Assembly: GCF_003752585.1 (NCBI RefSeq)
Contig: NZ_RKHR01000007.1
Coordinates: 130,917 to 194,916, forward strand
Length of the DNA: 64,000 nt
Direction of reading: 5' to 3'
Source: Sinobacterium caligoides
GTDB taxonomy: Bacteria > Pseudomonadota > Gammaproteobacteria > Pseudomonadales > Sinobacteriaceae
How positions within the stretch are numbered: the first letter of the stretch is position 1; every line of letters begins with the position of its first letter. The position numbers were made by a program, and so were the translations under genes. Under the pieces are notes generated by a model. The model did not search any database, was not told the DNA's origin, and saw only the letters and a list, made by a program, of their open reading frames with translations. Positions 1 through 9,070 of the stretch are shown here, one piece after another.

Positions 1-375
1 CTTCGCCTTGCGCTCTTCGGCCTCTTGCTTCGCTTTTTCTTCCGCCTTGTGATCAATCTTCGGCTTCGGCTTCACTTTTGGCTTCGGCTTCACCACGGGT
101 TTAGGCTTGGGCTTCGGTTTAACGACTGGCTTGGGTTTCGGTTTCGGTTTGGGTTTCTCCGCGACTTTCGGCTTAGCCACCGGCTTCGGTTTAGCGACCG
201 GCTGCGCCTTAATTTTCACCAGCTTCGCTTGCACGAACTGTGGTGTTTTCGGCGTGAACGGCTTTTTCTCCGGCTGCCAGTTAGACATCAACAACCAAAG
301 CAAGCCGCCGTGTAACAACAACGTCACCAGCACTGGGATGATGTAACTCTGCAGGGCTCTCTGCATCTTCGTCAT
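1..375 (-). CDS. tolA: TolA, N-terminal part (cut by window edge)
   Basis: Inner-membrane bridge protein of the Tol-Pal system. It links TolQR to TolB/Pal and uses the proton gradient to pull the outer membrane inward at division. Only the first 125 codons lie in the window; the gene continues past base 1. The ATG at 373-375 is 6 bases after the tolR stop. Residues 11-30 form one membrane helix (YIIPVLVTLLLHGGLLWLLM). It carries His22, at the position of the TolA histidine that contacts TolQR in E. coli. After it comes a long Lys-Pro-rich stretch (KPKPKPKPKP and similar), then the start of a Lys/Glu/Ala helix, as in TolA domain II. The third gene of tolQRA; tolB is expected just outside the window. 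Confidence 0.93.
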   Translation of the reverse strand, partial: MTKMQRALQSYIIPVLVTLLLHGGLLWLLMSNWQPEKKPFTPKTPQFVQAKLVKIKAQPVAKPKPVAKPKVAEKPKPKPKPKPVVKPKPKPKPVVKPKPKVKPKPKIDHKAEEKAKQEAEERKAK

Positions 376-381
376 GCGCGC

Positions 382-795
382 CTACTTCTCTTCCGTCACT
401 AGGCCGACACTCGGCGCACCGGCCGCCTGCAGCTGAGCCATTAACGTCACGACCTTGCCATAGGAGACATTGGTATCACCCCACACCAGGATCGGCGTCT
501 TCGGCTTGCTGCGCATGATCTTAGACACCTGCTCACTAACCTGTTCGATAGTGAGCACCTTGTGGGTATCTTTGCCCAAATTCAAATAGAGCGTACCATC
601 GTCCTTAATTGAGACAATCAGTGGCTCATCGTCGACCTTGGAGACGGGCTCGGCCGGAGCGTCTGGCAGATCAACCTTCACCCCCTGAGTCAACATCGGC
701 GCCGTTACCATGAAAATGATTAATAACACCAACATCACATCGATGTAAGGCACGACGTTAATCTCGGCCATACTCTTGCGTTTTCTTTTCGCCAT
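382..795 (-). CDS. tolR: TolR, Tol-Pal proton-channel subunit
   Basis: Inner-membrane protein of the ExbD/TolR family, 137 aa against about 142 in E. coli. It forms the proton-driven motor with TolQ and passes energy to TolA. After a basic cytoplasmic N-terminus (MAKRKRK) there is a single membrane helix at about residues 14-36. It holds the conserved proton-path aspartate, Asp19, in PYIDVMLVLLIIFM. The rest is the periplasmic domain. It lies 40 bases downstream of tolQ and 6 bases upstream of tolA, so the three genes are probably one transcript. Confidence 0.96.
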   Translation of the reverse strand: MAKRKRKSMAEINVVPYIDVMLVLLIIFMVTAPMLTQGVKVDLPDAPAEPVSKVDDEPLIVSIKDDGTLYLNLGKDTHKVLTIEQVSEQVSKIMRSKPKTPILVWGDTNVSYGKVVTLMAQLQAAGAPSVGLVTEEK

Positions 796-835
796 AATCT
801 CTATACCTGCACGCTAACGGGGTTCGATCGACACA

Positions 836-1540
836 TTATTGCGACGCACTGGTAGTGGTGCGAGCGTGAACTTGTCGGTGCAAAATAGAGGAAAACTCAT
901 CGGAGAAAGTCTCATACTGGCTGTATAAACTGTCCGAACGAGCCGATAGGCGGTTATAGGCTAACACTGCTGGTATCGCCGCAAACAGCCCCATTGCAGT
1001 CGCCACGAGTGCCTCAGAGATCCCCGGCGCCACCGTCTGCAGGGTCGCCTGATGCGCATTGGCTAAGCCTCGGAACGAACTCATGATACCCCAAACCGTA
1101 CCAAATAAGCCCACGTAGGGACTGGTCGACCCCACCGATGCGAGAAACGGTAGGTTCTGATCGAGTCGCTCTTCCTCACGATTCAAGGCCACGCGCATCG
1201 CACGCTGCGTCCCTTCCATCACCGCATCGGCATCCATTTTTTGCTGGCGCAGGCGAGTGAACTCCTTGAAACCGGCGCGGAATATCGCCTCGCAGCCATC
1301 GCGAGTCTTGCCAGCTTGAGCATCTTCATTGCCATCGCGAAACAGTTGCGCGAGATCCATACCCGACCAAAACTCACCCTCAAAACGCATCTGCTCACGC
1401 TTGGCGCGGCGAAAGAAGAGTGAGCGTCGCACAATCATCGACCACGACACCATCGATGCGAGTAGCAAGGCTAACATCACCATTTGTACCAACAGGCTGG
1501 CGTTAGACACTAGACTCATTATTGACATCTGCTCATTCAC
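836..1540 (-). CDS. tolQ: TolQ, Tol-Pal proton-channel subunit
   Basis: Inner-membrane ExbB/TolQ-family protein, 234 aa, partner of TolR in the Tol-Pal motor. Three membrane segments are visible: about residues 12-35, then two close together near the C-terminal half (around SPYVGLFGTVWGIM and ALVATAMGLFAAIPAVLAYN). A cytoplasmic loop separates the first from the other two. The chosen start is GTG at 1538-1540, with a GGAG about 10 bases upstream. In-frame ATGs at 1528 and 1519 are alternatives and would remove 4 or 7 residues. It is separated from ybgC by 225 bases. Confidence 0.95.
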   Translation of the reverse strand: MNEQMSIMSLVSNASLLVQMVMLALLLASMVSWSMIVRRSLFFRRAKREQMRFEGEFWSGMDLAQLFRDGNEDAQAGKTRDGCEAIFRAGFKEFTRLRQQKMDADAVMEGTQRAMRVALNREEERLDQNLPFLASVGSTSPYVGLFGTVWGIMSSFRGLANAHQATLQTVAPGISEALVATAMGLFAAIPAVLAYNRLSARSDSLYSQYETFSDEFSSILHRQVHARTTTSASQ

Positions 1541-1765
1541 GATTGACTTGCTCCATCTCTAAAATAGGTTCAATTAACTGTTTAGTATGCCTGAGTCCAC
1601 GTTATCAAACGCCGACACAGTCACCAACAACCGGTAAAGTTAATCGTAGCTTACCGGTTACTAACTAATAATCGAGGCATTTCCTACCTCGACTCTCACA
1701 TCTATCAAACTGGGGCGCCATTATCAGTATATTTTAGCCACAGCTTCATTGATGTAGGTTGCACT
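1541..1765. other. ybgC-tolQ intergenic region with inverted repeat
   Basis: This 225-base gap lies between two genes of the same strand. It holds a perfect 9-base inverted repeat (AACCGGTAA at 1629-1637, TTACCGGTT at 1651-1659) with a 13-base spacer and no following T-run. It could be an RNA hairpin between ybgC and tolQ or a protein-binding site. No small gene is convincing here. A promoter for tolQRA could sit here, but I cannot assign one with confidence. Confidence 0.5.
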
Positions 1766-2167
1766 CTAACTGTCTGCCTGCAACGCCTGTCTAATTTCGT
1801 GAGGCATGACACTCGGGCGCATAGTCTGCTTATCGACACAGACTATTTTGACCTCACCTCGACACAACAGTTCAGCACCACAGAATACCTCTTGTTTTAA
1901 TTGCAGGTAGGCGGCACCCGACTTAATTAGCTGCGCCGTCACCCGCAGCTGATCGTCTAATTTCGCCGGTGCCAAGTAATCCGCCTGTACCGACTGCACC
2001 ACAAACATCTTATCGACGCTAAAGATACTTGTCTTACCAAAGCCCAGCGAGCGCATCATCTCCGTTCGCGCTCGCTCCATGAACTTCAAATAGTTGACAT
2101 AATAGACGATGCCACCGGCATCAGTATCTTCAATATAGACTCGAATAGGAAACTCAAAGGCAGACAT
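1766..2167 (-). CDS. ybgC: YbgC, acyl-CoA thioesterase of the tol cluster
   Basis: Hotdog-fold thioesterase, 133 aa, of the 4-hydroxybenzoyl-CoA thioesterase type that is regularly the first gene of the tol operon. It hydrolyses short acyl-CoA or acyl-ACP thioesters in the cytoplasm; its link to Tol-Pal is still indirect. The catalytic aspartate lies in the N-terminal motif YIEDTDAGGIVYY (about residues 11-23), followed by the usual Y.KF.E.AR.E helix. It lies between ruvB (45 bases upstream) and tolQ. Confidence 0.94.
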   Translation of the reverse strand: MSAFEFPIRVYIEDTDAGGIVYYVNYLKFMERARTEMMRSLGFGKTSIFSVDKMFVVQSVQADYLAPAKLDDQLRVTAQLIKSGAAYLQLKQEVFCGAELLCRGEVKIVCVDKQTMRPSVMPHEIRQALQADS

Positions 2168-2212
2168 AACTCACTACTACTCATACTCAGGCGCTACGAC
2201 AAGCGCACTCGG

Positions 2213-3232
2213 TTAACGTTCTTTGTATTCAGACGCACGGTCAAAGTGTGCATAGCCGTGACGGGTCACCACCCTGCCCCGCGGCGTACGCATCAAAAAA
2301 CCCTGCTGGATCAGGTAAGGCTCCAATACATCCTCAATCGTATCGCGCTCCTCGCCGATCGCCGCCGCCAAGTTATCCACACCGACGGGGCCGCCATCAA
2401 ACTTCTCCAACATGGTCAACAACAGGCGGCGGTCGAGATGATCGAATCCGCCCTCGTCGACATTCAGCATATTGAGCGCCGCATCCGCCACCTCGCGAGT
2501 CGCATCGCCGTCGGCCTTCACATCGGCGTAGTCACGCACACGGCGCAGCAAGCGGTTGGCGATACGCGGCGTGCCGCGCGAACGTCGAGCGATCTCCTCG
2601 GCACCACCGCTATCAATCGTCATGCCCATAATCTGCCCCGATCGCGACACGATACTGGTCAGGTCTGCGCAGTTATAAAACTCCAGACGCTGCACAATGC
2701 CGAAACGATCGCGTAGCGGCGAGGTCAACAAGCCGGCTCGCGTGGTTGCACCAACGAGGGTAAACGGTGGCAAGTCCAACTTAATAGAGCGAGCTGCAGG
2801 CCCTTCGCCAATCATAATGTCGAGTTGATAGTCTTCCATCGCCGGATAGAGTATCTCTTCGATATTAGGACTTAGACGATGTATCTCGTCGATGAACAAT
2901 ACGTCACCAGGCTCTAGGTTGGTCATGATCGCCGCCAGATCGCCAGCCTTCTCCAGTACCGGCCCCGAGGTGGTTTTCAGGGCCACCCCCATCTCCGTGG
3001 CAATGATGTTAGCCAGCGTCGTCTTGCCTAGTCCCGGTGGGCCGAAGATCAAGCTATGATCGAGGGGTTCATCTCGACGACGGGCGGCATCGATAAAGAT
3101 CTCCATCTGCTCTTTCACCGCCGGCTGGCCAACATAGTCGGCAAGACGAGTCGGGCGTATGGCACGGTCGACACTGTCTCGCTCTTCACGCGATACCGGC
3201 TCCGCACTGATTAGACGATCGGTCTCTATCAT
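2213..3232 (-). CDS. ruvB: RuvB, Holliday junction branch-migration ATPase
   Basis: AAA+ motor of the RuvAB complex, 339 aa, which drives Holliday junction migration in recombinational repair. Visible motifs are Walker A ([11 protein letters not shown], about residue 64), Walker B (LFIDEIHRL), the sensor and arginine-finger stretch ([18 protein letters not shown]), and the C-terminal winged helix for DNA (ending [10 protein letters not shown]). The ATG at 3230-3232 gives the family's usual N-terminus ([11 protein letters not shown]). Last of the ruvCAB genes, 46 bases after ruvA, and expected to share the SOS-type promoter upstream of ruvC. Confidence 0.98.
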   Translation of the reverse strand: MIETDRLISAEPVSREERDSVDRAIRPTRLADYVGQPAVKEQMEIFIDAARRRDEPLDHSLIFGPPGLGKTTLANIIATEMGVALKTTSGPVLEKAGDLAAIMTNLEPGDVLFIDEIHRLSPNIEEILYPAMEDYQLDIMIGEGPAARSIKLDLPPFTLVGATTRAGLLTSPLRDRFGIVQRLEFYNCADLTSIVSRSGQIMGMTIDSGGAEEIARRSRGTPRIANRLLRRVRDYADVKADGDATREVADAALNMLNVDEGGFDHLDRRLLLTMLEKFDGGPVGVDNLAAAIGEERDTIEDVLEPYLIQQGFLMRTPRGRVVTRHGYAHFDRASEYKER

Positions 3233-3278
3233 GCTGGTACCCTGAGGCTAATTCGTACTGTTGCCCGTATTTGTCGCA

Positions 3279-3896
3279 TCACGCCATCCCCTTCAGTGCC
3301 ATGCGTATCAGCTCTTCGGAGCTGGTAACGCCATCATCGAGCACCCGATTAATCGCCTTGGCCGCGTCCGTCGGCTTATAACCGAGTGCCACCAAGGCAC
3401 TCTCCGCATCAGCGACCAACACGTTGATATTAGCCGTAGCGGCCTCGGTCTGCACCATCTTGCCATCGAACAGCGGTGCCGGTGCTGACTGCCAGCTCTT
3501 GAGACGATCACGCATCTCGATGACGAGGCGCTCCGCTGTCTTTTTGCCGACACCGGGCAGTTTCACCAGCGCCGCAGCATCGCCTCGCTGTACCAACTTC
3601 ACGAATTCCTCGGCCCCCATCCCGGAGAGGATCGCCAGACCCAGTTTAGGGCCAACACCGCTGACCTTGATCAGCGTGCGAAACAACTCGCGTTCATTCC
3701 TCTCGGCAAAACCGTACAGACTCTGGCTGTTCTCGCTGACACTAAAGTGGGTATAGAGTGTCACCTCTTCACCCAGCGCCGGCAGTTTGAACAGCGTACT
3801 CAGCGGCACATGCAACTCATAGCCCACCCCCATCACATCCACTACCAGTTCCGGTGCCTGGCGCTCGATTAAAACTCCGCGAATCCTACCGATCAT
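3279..3896 (-). CDS. ruvA: RuvA, Holliday junction-binding subunit
   Basis: Tetrameric DNA-binding partner of RuvB, 205 aa against 203 in E. coli. The N-terminal OB-fold starts [11 protein letters not shown]. Helix-hairpin-helix motifs follow ([13 protein letters not shown] and [16 protein letters not shown]), then a flexible linker and the C-terminal RuvB-binding domain. I chose the ATG at 3894-3896 because it gives the family's invariant start. The reading frame is open 17 codons further up, but those codons overlap the intergenic part. It lies 55 bases after ruvC. Confidence 0.97.
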   Translation of the reverse strand: MIGRIRGVLIERQAPELVVDVMGVGYELHVPLSTLFKLPALGEEVTLYTHFSVSENSQSLYGFAERNERELFRTLIKVSGVGPKLGLAILSGMGAEEFVKLVQRGDAAALVKLPGVGKKTAERLVIEMRDRLKSWQSAPAPLFDGKMVQTEAATANINVLVADAESALVALGYKPTDAAKAINRVLDDGVTSSEELIRMALKGMA

Positions 3897-3951
3897 CATA
3901 CTTTCCAATTGGGTAAATTTGAGCGTATTGGCTACTGCCCCGCCCATCAGC

Positions 3952-4473
3952 TTAACTTAGCCGGCCGCGGCGATACTTGCGCATAGAACCGGCCATCGCC
4001 ACCAGGCTAGCGTTGCTGTGGGCAAAACACAGGGCCGCCGCCAACGCATCGGCAGCATCTTCACTCGGCGCCGCCGGTAACTTCAACAACAACTTCACCA
4101 TGTGCTGCACCTGCGCCTTATCGGCTGCACCACTGCCCACGACCGACTGTTTAATCTGTCGCGCCGAGTACTCTGCCACCGGCAAACTCTGATTGACCGC
4201 GGCAACAATAGCCGCCCCTCGTGCCTGACCCAGCTTCAGTGCTGAGCTCGCGTTCTTACCCATAAACACCTGTTCTATCGACAGCTGTTGTGGGCAATAC
4301 TGCTCAATCAACTCGGTAATACTATCGAAGATAATCTTCAATCGCTCCGACAAGTCGGCCTCAGGCAAGCGGATAATGCCGCTGGTGATGTATTCATGAC
4401 GGCCCGCAACACTGCTAATGATACCAAAACCGGTTTTTCTCGAGCCGGGATCAATACCGAGGATAATCGCCAT
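3952..4473 (-). CDS. ruvC: RuvC, Holliday junction resolvase
   Basis: Endonuclease that cuts Holliday junctions symmetrically, 173 aa, the same length as E. coli RuvC. The RNase H-like fold shows its acidic residues: Asp8 (counting Met) in [12 protein letters not shown], a Glu in [10 protein letters not shown], and the C-terminal pair in [17 protein letters not shown] good ribosome site (AGGTGA) sits 7 bases before the ATG. First gene of ruvC-ruvA-ruvB. Its promoter overlaps a LexA-like palindrome, so the whole operon is probably SOS-induced. Confidence 0.98.
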   Translation of the reverse strand: MAIILGIDPGSRKTGFGIISSVAGRHEYITSGIIRLPEADLSERLKIIFDSITELIEQYCPQQLSIEQVFMGKNASSALKLGQARGAAIVAAVNQSLPVAEYSARQIKQSVVGSGAADKAQVQHMVKLLLKLPAAPSEDAADALAAALCFAHSNASLVAMAGSMRKYRRGRLS

Positions 4474-4495
4474 AACGGTCTCACCTGTTAAAAAC

Positions 4496-4515
4496 TACTG
4501 GTTATTATGACAGTA
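4496..4515 (-). promoter_or_regulatory. Probable LexA (SOS) box over the ruvCAB promoter
   Basis: Read on the minus strand the site is TACTGTCATAATAACCAGTA. This is the gammaproteobacterial LexA pattern CTGT-N8-ACAG with a single change in the right half. The flanking bases extend it to a 10-base perfect inverted repeat (4491-4500 with 4511-4520). It lies 22 bases before the ruvC ATG and covers the -10 element, the usual place for LexA repression. Confidence 0.75.
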
Positions 4516-4532
4516 GTTTTAGGGATTGCCAG
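4504..4532 (-). promoter_or_regulatory. Predicted sigma-70 promoter of ruvCAB
   Basis: On the minus strand there is a -35 CTGGCA (4527-4532), a 17-base spacer and a -10 CATAAT (4504-4509) preceded by TGT, an extended -10. The LexA-like box overlaps the -10. No other promoter of similar quality is visible in the 4474-4593 gap. Confidence 0.55.
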
Positions 4533-4593
4533 CCCCTTGATCAGCAAACAGCAGAAATCTCGTGCGTCAACACCGTCATTCTTGTGCACAAAC

Positions 4594-4620
4594 AAAAACA
4601 CCGCCCTAGGCGGTGTTTTT
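4594..4620. terminator. Bidirectional rho-independent terminator
   Basis: Stem ACACCGCC/GGCGGTGT with a 3-base loop, flanked by A5 and T5, so it works on both strands. It ends the DUF1820 gene (minus strand, stop at 4641) and separates it from ruvCAB. Confidence 0.85.
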
Positions 4621-4640
4621 CAGTATCTGGCGTTCGCTGG

Positions 4641-4979
4641 CTATTCCGTTGGCTCTGGCGCATCCGGCACCTTCAGCGCCGAGCGAACCGGGAACGGCAT
4701 CACCTTGCTGTGCTGTGCTGTAGCGTCACTCACCTTGCTGACGCCTTCTTTCTCGACCTCATCGATACGAATAATGTTGTGCATCGGCAGGTAACTGCGC
4801 TTGACACCGGCGAAGTCATCACGAAGCTTATCGCCCTCTTGGTCGCCACCGGGCTCAAAGATGAACTCCTCGACCTCGACAAAACCATACAGATCGCTCT
4901 GAAATATCGCGCGCGCGTAGAGCTCGATTATTTGCTCGTGATTGAGAAAAACTACTTTATAAACAGGGGATGAGGCCAT
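4641..4979 (-). CDS. DUF1820 family protein
   Basis: Small protein of 112 aa, recognised as the DUF1820 family by its pattern. It starts SSPVYKVVFLNHEQIIELYA, then has DLYGFVEVEEFIFEP and ends GVKRSYLPMHNIIRIDEVEK. The family is common in gammaproteobacteria next to miaB and has no known function. No signal peptide or membrane segment is visible. I chose the ATG at 4977-4979, where family similarity begins; in-frame ATGs upstream at 4991 and 5054 give an extension unlike the family. It stands alone between two terminator/promoter regions and is divergent from miaB. Confidence 0.85.
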   Translation of the reverse strand: MASSPVYKVVFLNHEQIIELYARAIFQSDLYGFVEVEEFIFEPGGDQEGDKLRDDFAGVKRSYLPMHNIIRIDEVEKEGVSKVSDATAQHSKVMPFPVRSALKVPDAPEPTE

Positions 4980-5074
4980 CGGTGCAACCATAAACGAGGG
5001 GTGAAACAAATTTCTTGCGCCGCTCCTGAAAGGAACAGCCCCCAATAGTAGCACACTATGACAATAAAATAGGC

Positions 5075-5103
5075 TGATTTAGCCCTTAAAGGGCTGGTAT
5101 AAT
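5075..5103 (+). promoter_or_regulatory. Predicted promoter of miaB, with palindrome in spacer
   Basis: A perfect extended -10 (TGGTATAAT, hexamer at 5098-5103) lies 63 bases before the miaB ATG; the -35 region (about 5075-5080, TGATTT) is weak. The spacer is almost filled by the palindrome AGCCCTT-A-AAGGGCT (5081-5095), a possible operator. Confidence 0.55.
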
Positions 5104-5166
5104 GGGGGCCTCTATGAAAATACAACGCGCAGCCACCTTGGCTTGCTTTCGTTTTAAGGTATCAAG

Positions 5167-6522
5167 ATGTCCGAGACAGTGAAGAAGCTCTTTATTAAGA
5201 CCCACGGTTGCCAGATGAATGAGTACGATTCTGCACGTATGAGCGACCTACTGGGTGAGAGCCATCAGTTGGAGGTCACCGACAACGAGGCCGAAGCCGA
5301 CGTACTGCTGCTCAACACCTGCTCTATCCGCGAGAAAGCGCAGGAGAAGGTATTTCACCAGCTCGGTCGCTGGAAGAATCTTAAAACCAATAATCCCGAC
5401 CTCGTCATCGGCGTCGGCGGCTGCGTCGCCTCACAGGAAGGCGAAGCCATCAGCAAACGCGCCCCCTTTGTCGACGTCATCTTCGGCCCACAGACGCTGC
5501 ATCGTCTTCCAGAGATGATCGACGCCTCGAAACAGAATCTCAACAAAAGTGCCGTCATCGACATCAGCTTCCCTGAGATCGAGAAGTTTGACCGCCTGCC
5601 TGACCCCAAGGTCGAAGGGCCCTCCGCCTTTGTCTCGATCATGGAGGGTTGCTCGAAGTACTGCACCTTCTGCGTCGTTCCTTACACCCGCGGCGAAGAA
5701 GTCAGCCGCCCCTTCGATGACGTCATCGCAGAAATTGCTGTGCTCGCCAGCAAGGGCGTACGTGAGGTCAATCTGCTGGGCCAGAACGTCAATGCCTACC
5801 GTGGCGAGAATCATGAGGGCGAGATCATCGACTTCGCCGAGCTGATCACCTTTGTCGCCGCCATCGACGGCATCGACCGCATTCGCTATACCACCAGCCA
5901 CCCGACCGAGTTCTCCGACGCCTTGATCGACGTCTACGCCACCGTCCCCGAGCTGGTCAGCCACCTACACTTACCGGTACAGAGCGGCTCCGACCGTGTC
6001 CTAGCGCTAATGAAGCGCAACCATATGGTGCTTGAGTATAAGTCGAAGATCCGTCGCCTGCGCAAGATTCGCCCCGATCTATCAATGTCCTCTGACTTTA
6101 TCATCGGCTTCCCCGGTGAGACCGACAAAGACTTCCAAGACACCATGGACCTCATCGCCGAGATCGGCTTCGACATGTCCTTCAGTTTCATCTACAGCGC
6201 CCGCCCCGGTACCCCCGCGGCCGACCTAAAAGATGAACTACCCATGAGCGAGAAGAAGCAACGTCTTGCCATCCTGCAGGCACGCATCAACCAGCAGGCG
6301 ATGGATATCAGCCGCAAGATGGTCGGCAGCAAACAGACCCTACTGGTCACCGGCGTCTCGAAGAAAGATCCCGGCGAACTGCAGGGGCGCACCGAAAACA
6401 ACCGCGTCGTGAACTTCAAGGCCGACGATCACAGCATCATCGGTAAATTCGTCGACGTCGTCATTGGCGACGCTTACGCCAACTCGCTACGCGGCGAAAT
6501 GCTAGGCACACCGGCTCGCTAG
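5167..6522 (+). CDS. miaB: MiaB, tRNA-2-methylthio-N6-dimethylallyladenosine synthase
   Basis: Radical-SAM methylthiotransferase, 451 aa, which adds the 2-methylthio group to i6A37 in tRNAs reading UNN codons. The N-terminal domain has its three cluster cysteines ([11 protein letters not shown] near 15, [11 protein letters not shown] near 52, GVGGCVAS near 86). The radical-SAM domain has CxxxCxxC in [19 protein letters not shown]-terminal TRAM domain binds tRNA. The ribosome site AAGG precedes the ATG at 5167. The substrate maker MiaA is also in this window (33.1-34.1 kb). First gene of the miaB-phoH-ybeY-corC-lnt group. Confidence 0.98.
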   Translation: MSETVKKLFIKTHGCQMNEYDSARMSDLLGESHQLEVTDNEAEADVLLLNTCSIREKAQEKVFHQLGRWKNLKTNNPDLVIGVGGCVASQEGEAISKRAPFVDVIFGPQTLHRLPEMIDASKQNLNKSAVIDISFPEIEKFDRLPDPKVEGPSAFVSIMEGCSKYCTFCVVPYTRGEEVSRPFDDVIAEIAVLASKGVREVNLLGQNVNAYRGENHEGEIIDFAELITFVAAIDGIDRIRYTTSHPTEFSDALIDVYATVPELVSHLHLPVQSGSDRVLALMKRNHMVLEYKSKIRRLRKIRPDLSMSSDFIIGFPGETDKDFQDTMDLIAEIGFDMSFSFIYSARPGTPAADLKDELPMSEKKQRLAILQARINQQAMDISRKMVGSKQTLLVTGVSKKDPGELQGRTENNRVVNFKADDHSIIGKFVDVVIGDAYANSLRGEMLGTPAR

Positions 6523-6610
6523 CGGTCGTACGCCCTCTAATAAAATCATCTGGGTTCCGCTGCGCGGCTCGATTGCCTGCGCAGCCTACACAACCCGAGG
6601 CCAATAGATA

Positions 6611-7591
6611 TTGAATACTTTTACCAGCACCGAAAAACGTCTCTCTCTCGAGCCTAACAACCCACATACGCTCGCCAACCTTTGCGGCCAGCTCGACGAA
6701 AACCTACGGCAGATCGAGCAGCGGCTCGAAGTACGCATCCACAACCGCAGCAACCAATTCTCGCTGCACGGCGGCCCGAGCCAGGTGCGTATCGCCAGTC
6801 AGCTACTGAAACACCTCTACAAAGAAGCCAAGCAGGGCCAAGAGATTACCCCCGAACTGGTACACCTGTTTTTACAGGAGGCAAATCGAGACGCCATCGT
6901 CGACGATTTCGACGACGAGCTGCACGCCAACGAAGTCGTGGTTAAAACTAAGAAGCTGATCGTTAAGCCTCGCGGCGACAATCAACAGAACTACATCAAG
7001 CGCATCGCCGACAACGATATCAACTTCGGTGTTGGCCCCGCGGGGACCGGTAAGACCTTCCTCGCCGTTGCCGCCGCGGCGCAGGCTCTCGAACAGGATG
7101 AGGTACGCCGTATTATGTTGGTGCGCCCCGCCGTCGAGGCCGGCGAGAAGCTCGGCTTCCTACCCGGCGATCTCGCCCAAAAAATCGACCCGTACCTGCG
7201 CCCACTGTACGACGCGCTGTACGAGATGCTGGGCTTCGAGAAAGTCGCCAAGCTAATCGAGAATAACGTCATCGAGATCGCGCCACTGGCCTTCATGCGC
7301 GGTCGCACACTGAACAACGCCTATATTATTCTCGACGAAAGCCAGAACACCACGCGCGAGCAGATGAAGATGTTCCTCACGCGAATTGGCTTTGGCTCAA
7401 CGGCCATCATCACCGGCGACATCACCCAGATCGACCTGCCAGGTGGCGCCAACTCTGGCCTCAAGCATGCTATCGAAGTGCTGAGCGGCGTCAAGGGCAT
7501 CAGCTTCACTCACTTTGACAGTAAAGATGTGGTGCGACACCCTCTGGTTCAGCGTATCGTCGAAGCCTACGATCATCACGAGGAAGCGTAG
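6611..7591 (+). CDS. ybeZ: PhoH-family ATPase YbeZ
   Basis: PhoH-like protein, 326 aa: an N-terminal RNA-binding-like region followed by the PhoH P-loop domain with Walker [16 protein letters not shown] and Walker [10 protein letters not shown]. The family is linked to rRNA processing and forms a pair with YbeY. The start appears to be TTG at 6611. A GAGG lies 10 bases upstream, and the following residues ([19 protein letters not shown]) match the family's N-terminus. ybeY follows with only 2 bases between stop and start. Confidence 0.95.
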   Translation: MNTFTSTEKRLSLEPNNPHTLANLCGQLDENLRQIEQRLEVRIHNRSNQFSLHGGPSQVRIASQLLKHLYKEAKQGQEITPELVHLFLQEANRDAIVDDFDDELHANEVVVKTKKLIVKPRGDNQQNYIKRIADNDINFGVGPAGTGKTFLAVAAAAQALEQDEVRRIMLVRPAVEAGEKLGFLPGDLAQKIDPYLRPLYDALYEMLGFEKVAKLIENNVIEIAPLAFMRGRTLNNAYIILDESQNTTREQMKMFLTRIGFGSTAIITGDITQIDLPGGANSGLKHAIEVLSGVKGISFTHFDSKDVVRHPLVQRIVEAYDHHEEA

Positions 7592-7593
7592 CG

Positions 7594-8046
7594 ATGAGCC
7601 TGGATATTGATCTGCAGATTGCTGTCGACAGCGCCTGCCCGAGCGAGGCGCAATTCGAGCGCTGGGTCACCGCCGCCATTGCCGATCGCCGCGCCGAGGC
7701 TGAGCTCAGCCTGAGGATTACCGACAGCGCCGAGGTACAAGAGCTCAACCGCAGCTACCGCCAGCAGGACAAGCCCACCAACGTCTTGTCTTTCCCCGCC
7801 GACTTACCACCGGAGCTCAACATCCCACTGCTCGGCGATATCATCATCAGCGCCGAAGTCGTCGATTGCGAGGCTCAGCAACAAGGCAAACTGGCGGAGG
7901 CACACTGGGCCCACATGGTGGTGCACGGCACGTTGCACCTCCTAGGCTACGACCATATCGACGATGATGAAGCAGAGGAAATGGAGGCGCTCGAGACTGA
8001 GATACTGACCTCGATGGGCTACCCGGCCCCCTACGACCAAGAGTAG
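7594..8046 (+). CDS. ybeY: YbeY, rRNA-processing endoribonuclease
   Basis: Metal-dependent single-strand RNase, 150 aa, needed for 16S rRNA 3' maturation and ribosome quality control. The zinc motif H-x3-H-x5-H is present as [11 protein letters not shown] near residue 110. The typical NxLSFP motif lies upstream ([12 protein letters not shown]). It sits between ybeZ and the CorC gene in the order usual for gammaproteobacteria. Confidence 0.97.
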   Translation: MSLDIDLQIAVDSACPSEAQFERWVTAAIADRRAEAELSLRITDSAEVQELNRSYRQQDKPTNVLSFPADLPPELNIPLLGDIIISAEVVDCEAQQQGKLAEAHWAHMVVHGTLHLLGYDHIDDDEAEEMEALETEILTSMGYPAPYDQE

Positions 8047-8148
8047 AGTGCGAAGCCGCTAGCTTTCACACGCCGATCGTTTTACCATCAACCCATTATC
8101 AACAACCTTATATTTTCATACACACGACGCGAGAATTAGACAAAACGA

Positions 8149-9015
8149 ATGAGCGAAGATCGATCTAGCAACGATCCAGAAGTCAAATCCTGGATCGGAA
8201 AACTTACAGATATATTTTCTCCCGAAGCAAAAAACAGCGATGATCTACGTGAGCAGATTCGTTCGGCCGAACAGAATGAGATTATCGATGCCGACGCCCT
8301 GAGTATCATCGAAGGCGCGATGGAGGTCTCCAAGCAACAAGTACGAGACATCCTCATCCCCAGCACGCAGATGGTGTCGATTCAAGTTGATACGCCGTTC
8401 AAAGAGGCACTGAAAACCATTATTCAGTCCTCTCACTCCCGTTTTCCTGTATTTGGCGAGGATCGCGACGACATTCTCGGTATTCTGCTGGCCAAGGACT
8501 TGCTGCCACAGCTGCTCGAACGCAACGAGGAATTCTCCCTCAAAAGCATTCTTCGCCCCGTCAATATCGTGCCTGAGAGCAAACGTCTCAACATCTTACT
8601 GCGCGAGTTCCGCGAGAATCGCAGTCACATGGCCGTCGTTATCGACGAGTACGGCTGCGTCGGCGGCCTTGTCACCATCGAAGACGTACTCGAACAGATC
8701 GTCGGCGATATTGAAGACGAATTCGATGTGGAGGAGGTCGACAACATCCGCACCATTTCGCCCACCCTCTACAGCGTCGAGGCACTCACCAGTATCGAAG
8801 ACTTCAACGATGCTTTTGGCTGCCAGTTCAGCGAAGAGGAGTTCGACACCATCGGCGGTATCGTCAGCCAGGGCTTCGGTCGCGTGCCGGAGAACGGCGA
8901 GAGCATCGACATCGACGGCTTTTTCTTCACCATCAGTCATGCCGACAGCCGTCGCATCAAAACGCTCTCAGTTACCCCTCCACAGAGCGAAAACGAGGAA
9001 GTTTCAACGGATTAA
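8149..9015 (+). CDS. ybeX: CorC/YbeX, CBS-domain protein
   Basis: Cytoplasmic protein, 288 aa. It has a short acidic N-terminus, two CBS domains (about residues 65-190; motifs VRDILIPSTQMV and FRENRSHMAVVIDEYG) and the CorC_HlyC transporter-associated domain (about 205-280). The family is tied to magnesium/cobalt efflux and to ribosome-linked Mg control. It is conserved between ybeY and lnt. The 102-base gap before it has no clear terminator, so it may be read with ybeZ-ybeY. Confidence 0.95.
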   Translation: MSEDRSSNDPEVKSWIGKLTDIFSPEAKNSDDLREQIRSAEQNEIIDADALSIIEGAMEVSKQQVRDILIPSTQMVSIQVDTPFKEALKTIIQSSHSRFPVFGEDRDDILGILLAKDLLPQLLERNEEFSLKSILRPVNIVPESKRLNILLREFRENRSHMAVVIDEYGCVGGLVTIEDVLEQIVGDIEDEFDVEEVDNIRTISPTLYSVEALTSIEDFNDAFGCQFSEEEFDTIGGIVSQGFGRVPENGESIDIDGFFFTISHADSRRIKTLSVTPPQSENEEVSTD

Positions 9016-9070
9016 AAGCCGTTGAAGCCACTGCGCCCGCCGGCGTCAACAGCCACTTAGACGAGTCTCC

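Noticed and set aside
25-346. Two plus-strand open frames with Arg/Leu/Phe or Gly/Phe repeats
   Set aside because: They are the antisense of the TolA Lys-Pro-rich repeat; the TolA frame has a clear membrane helix and His22.
5431-5964. 177-aa frame antisense to miaB
   Set aside because: MiaB is certain here; the antisense frame has no ribosome site or recognisable domain.
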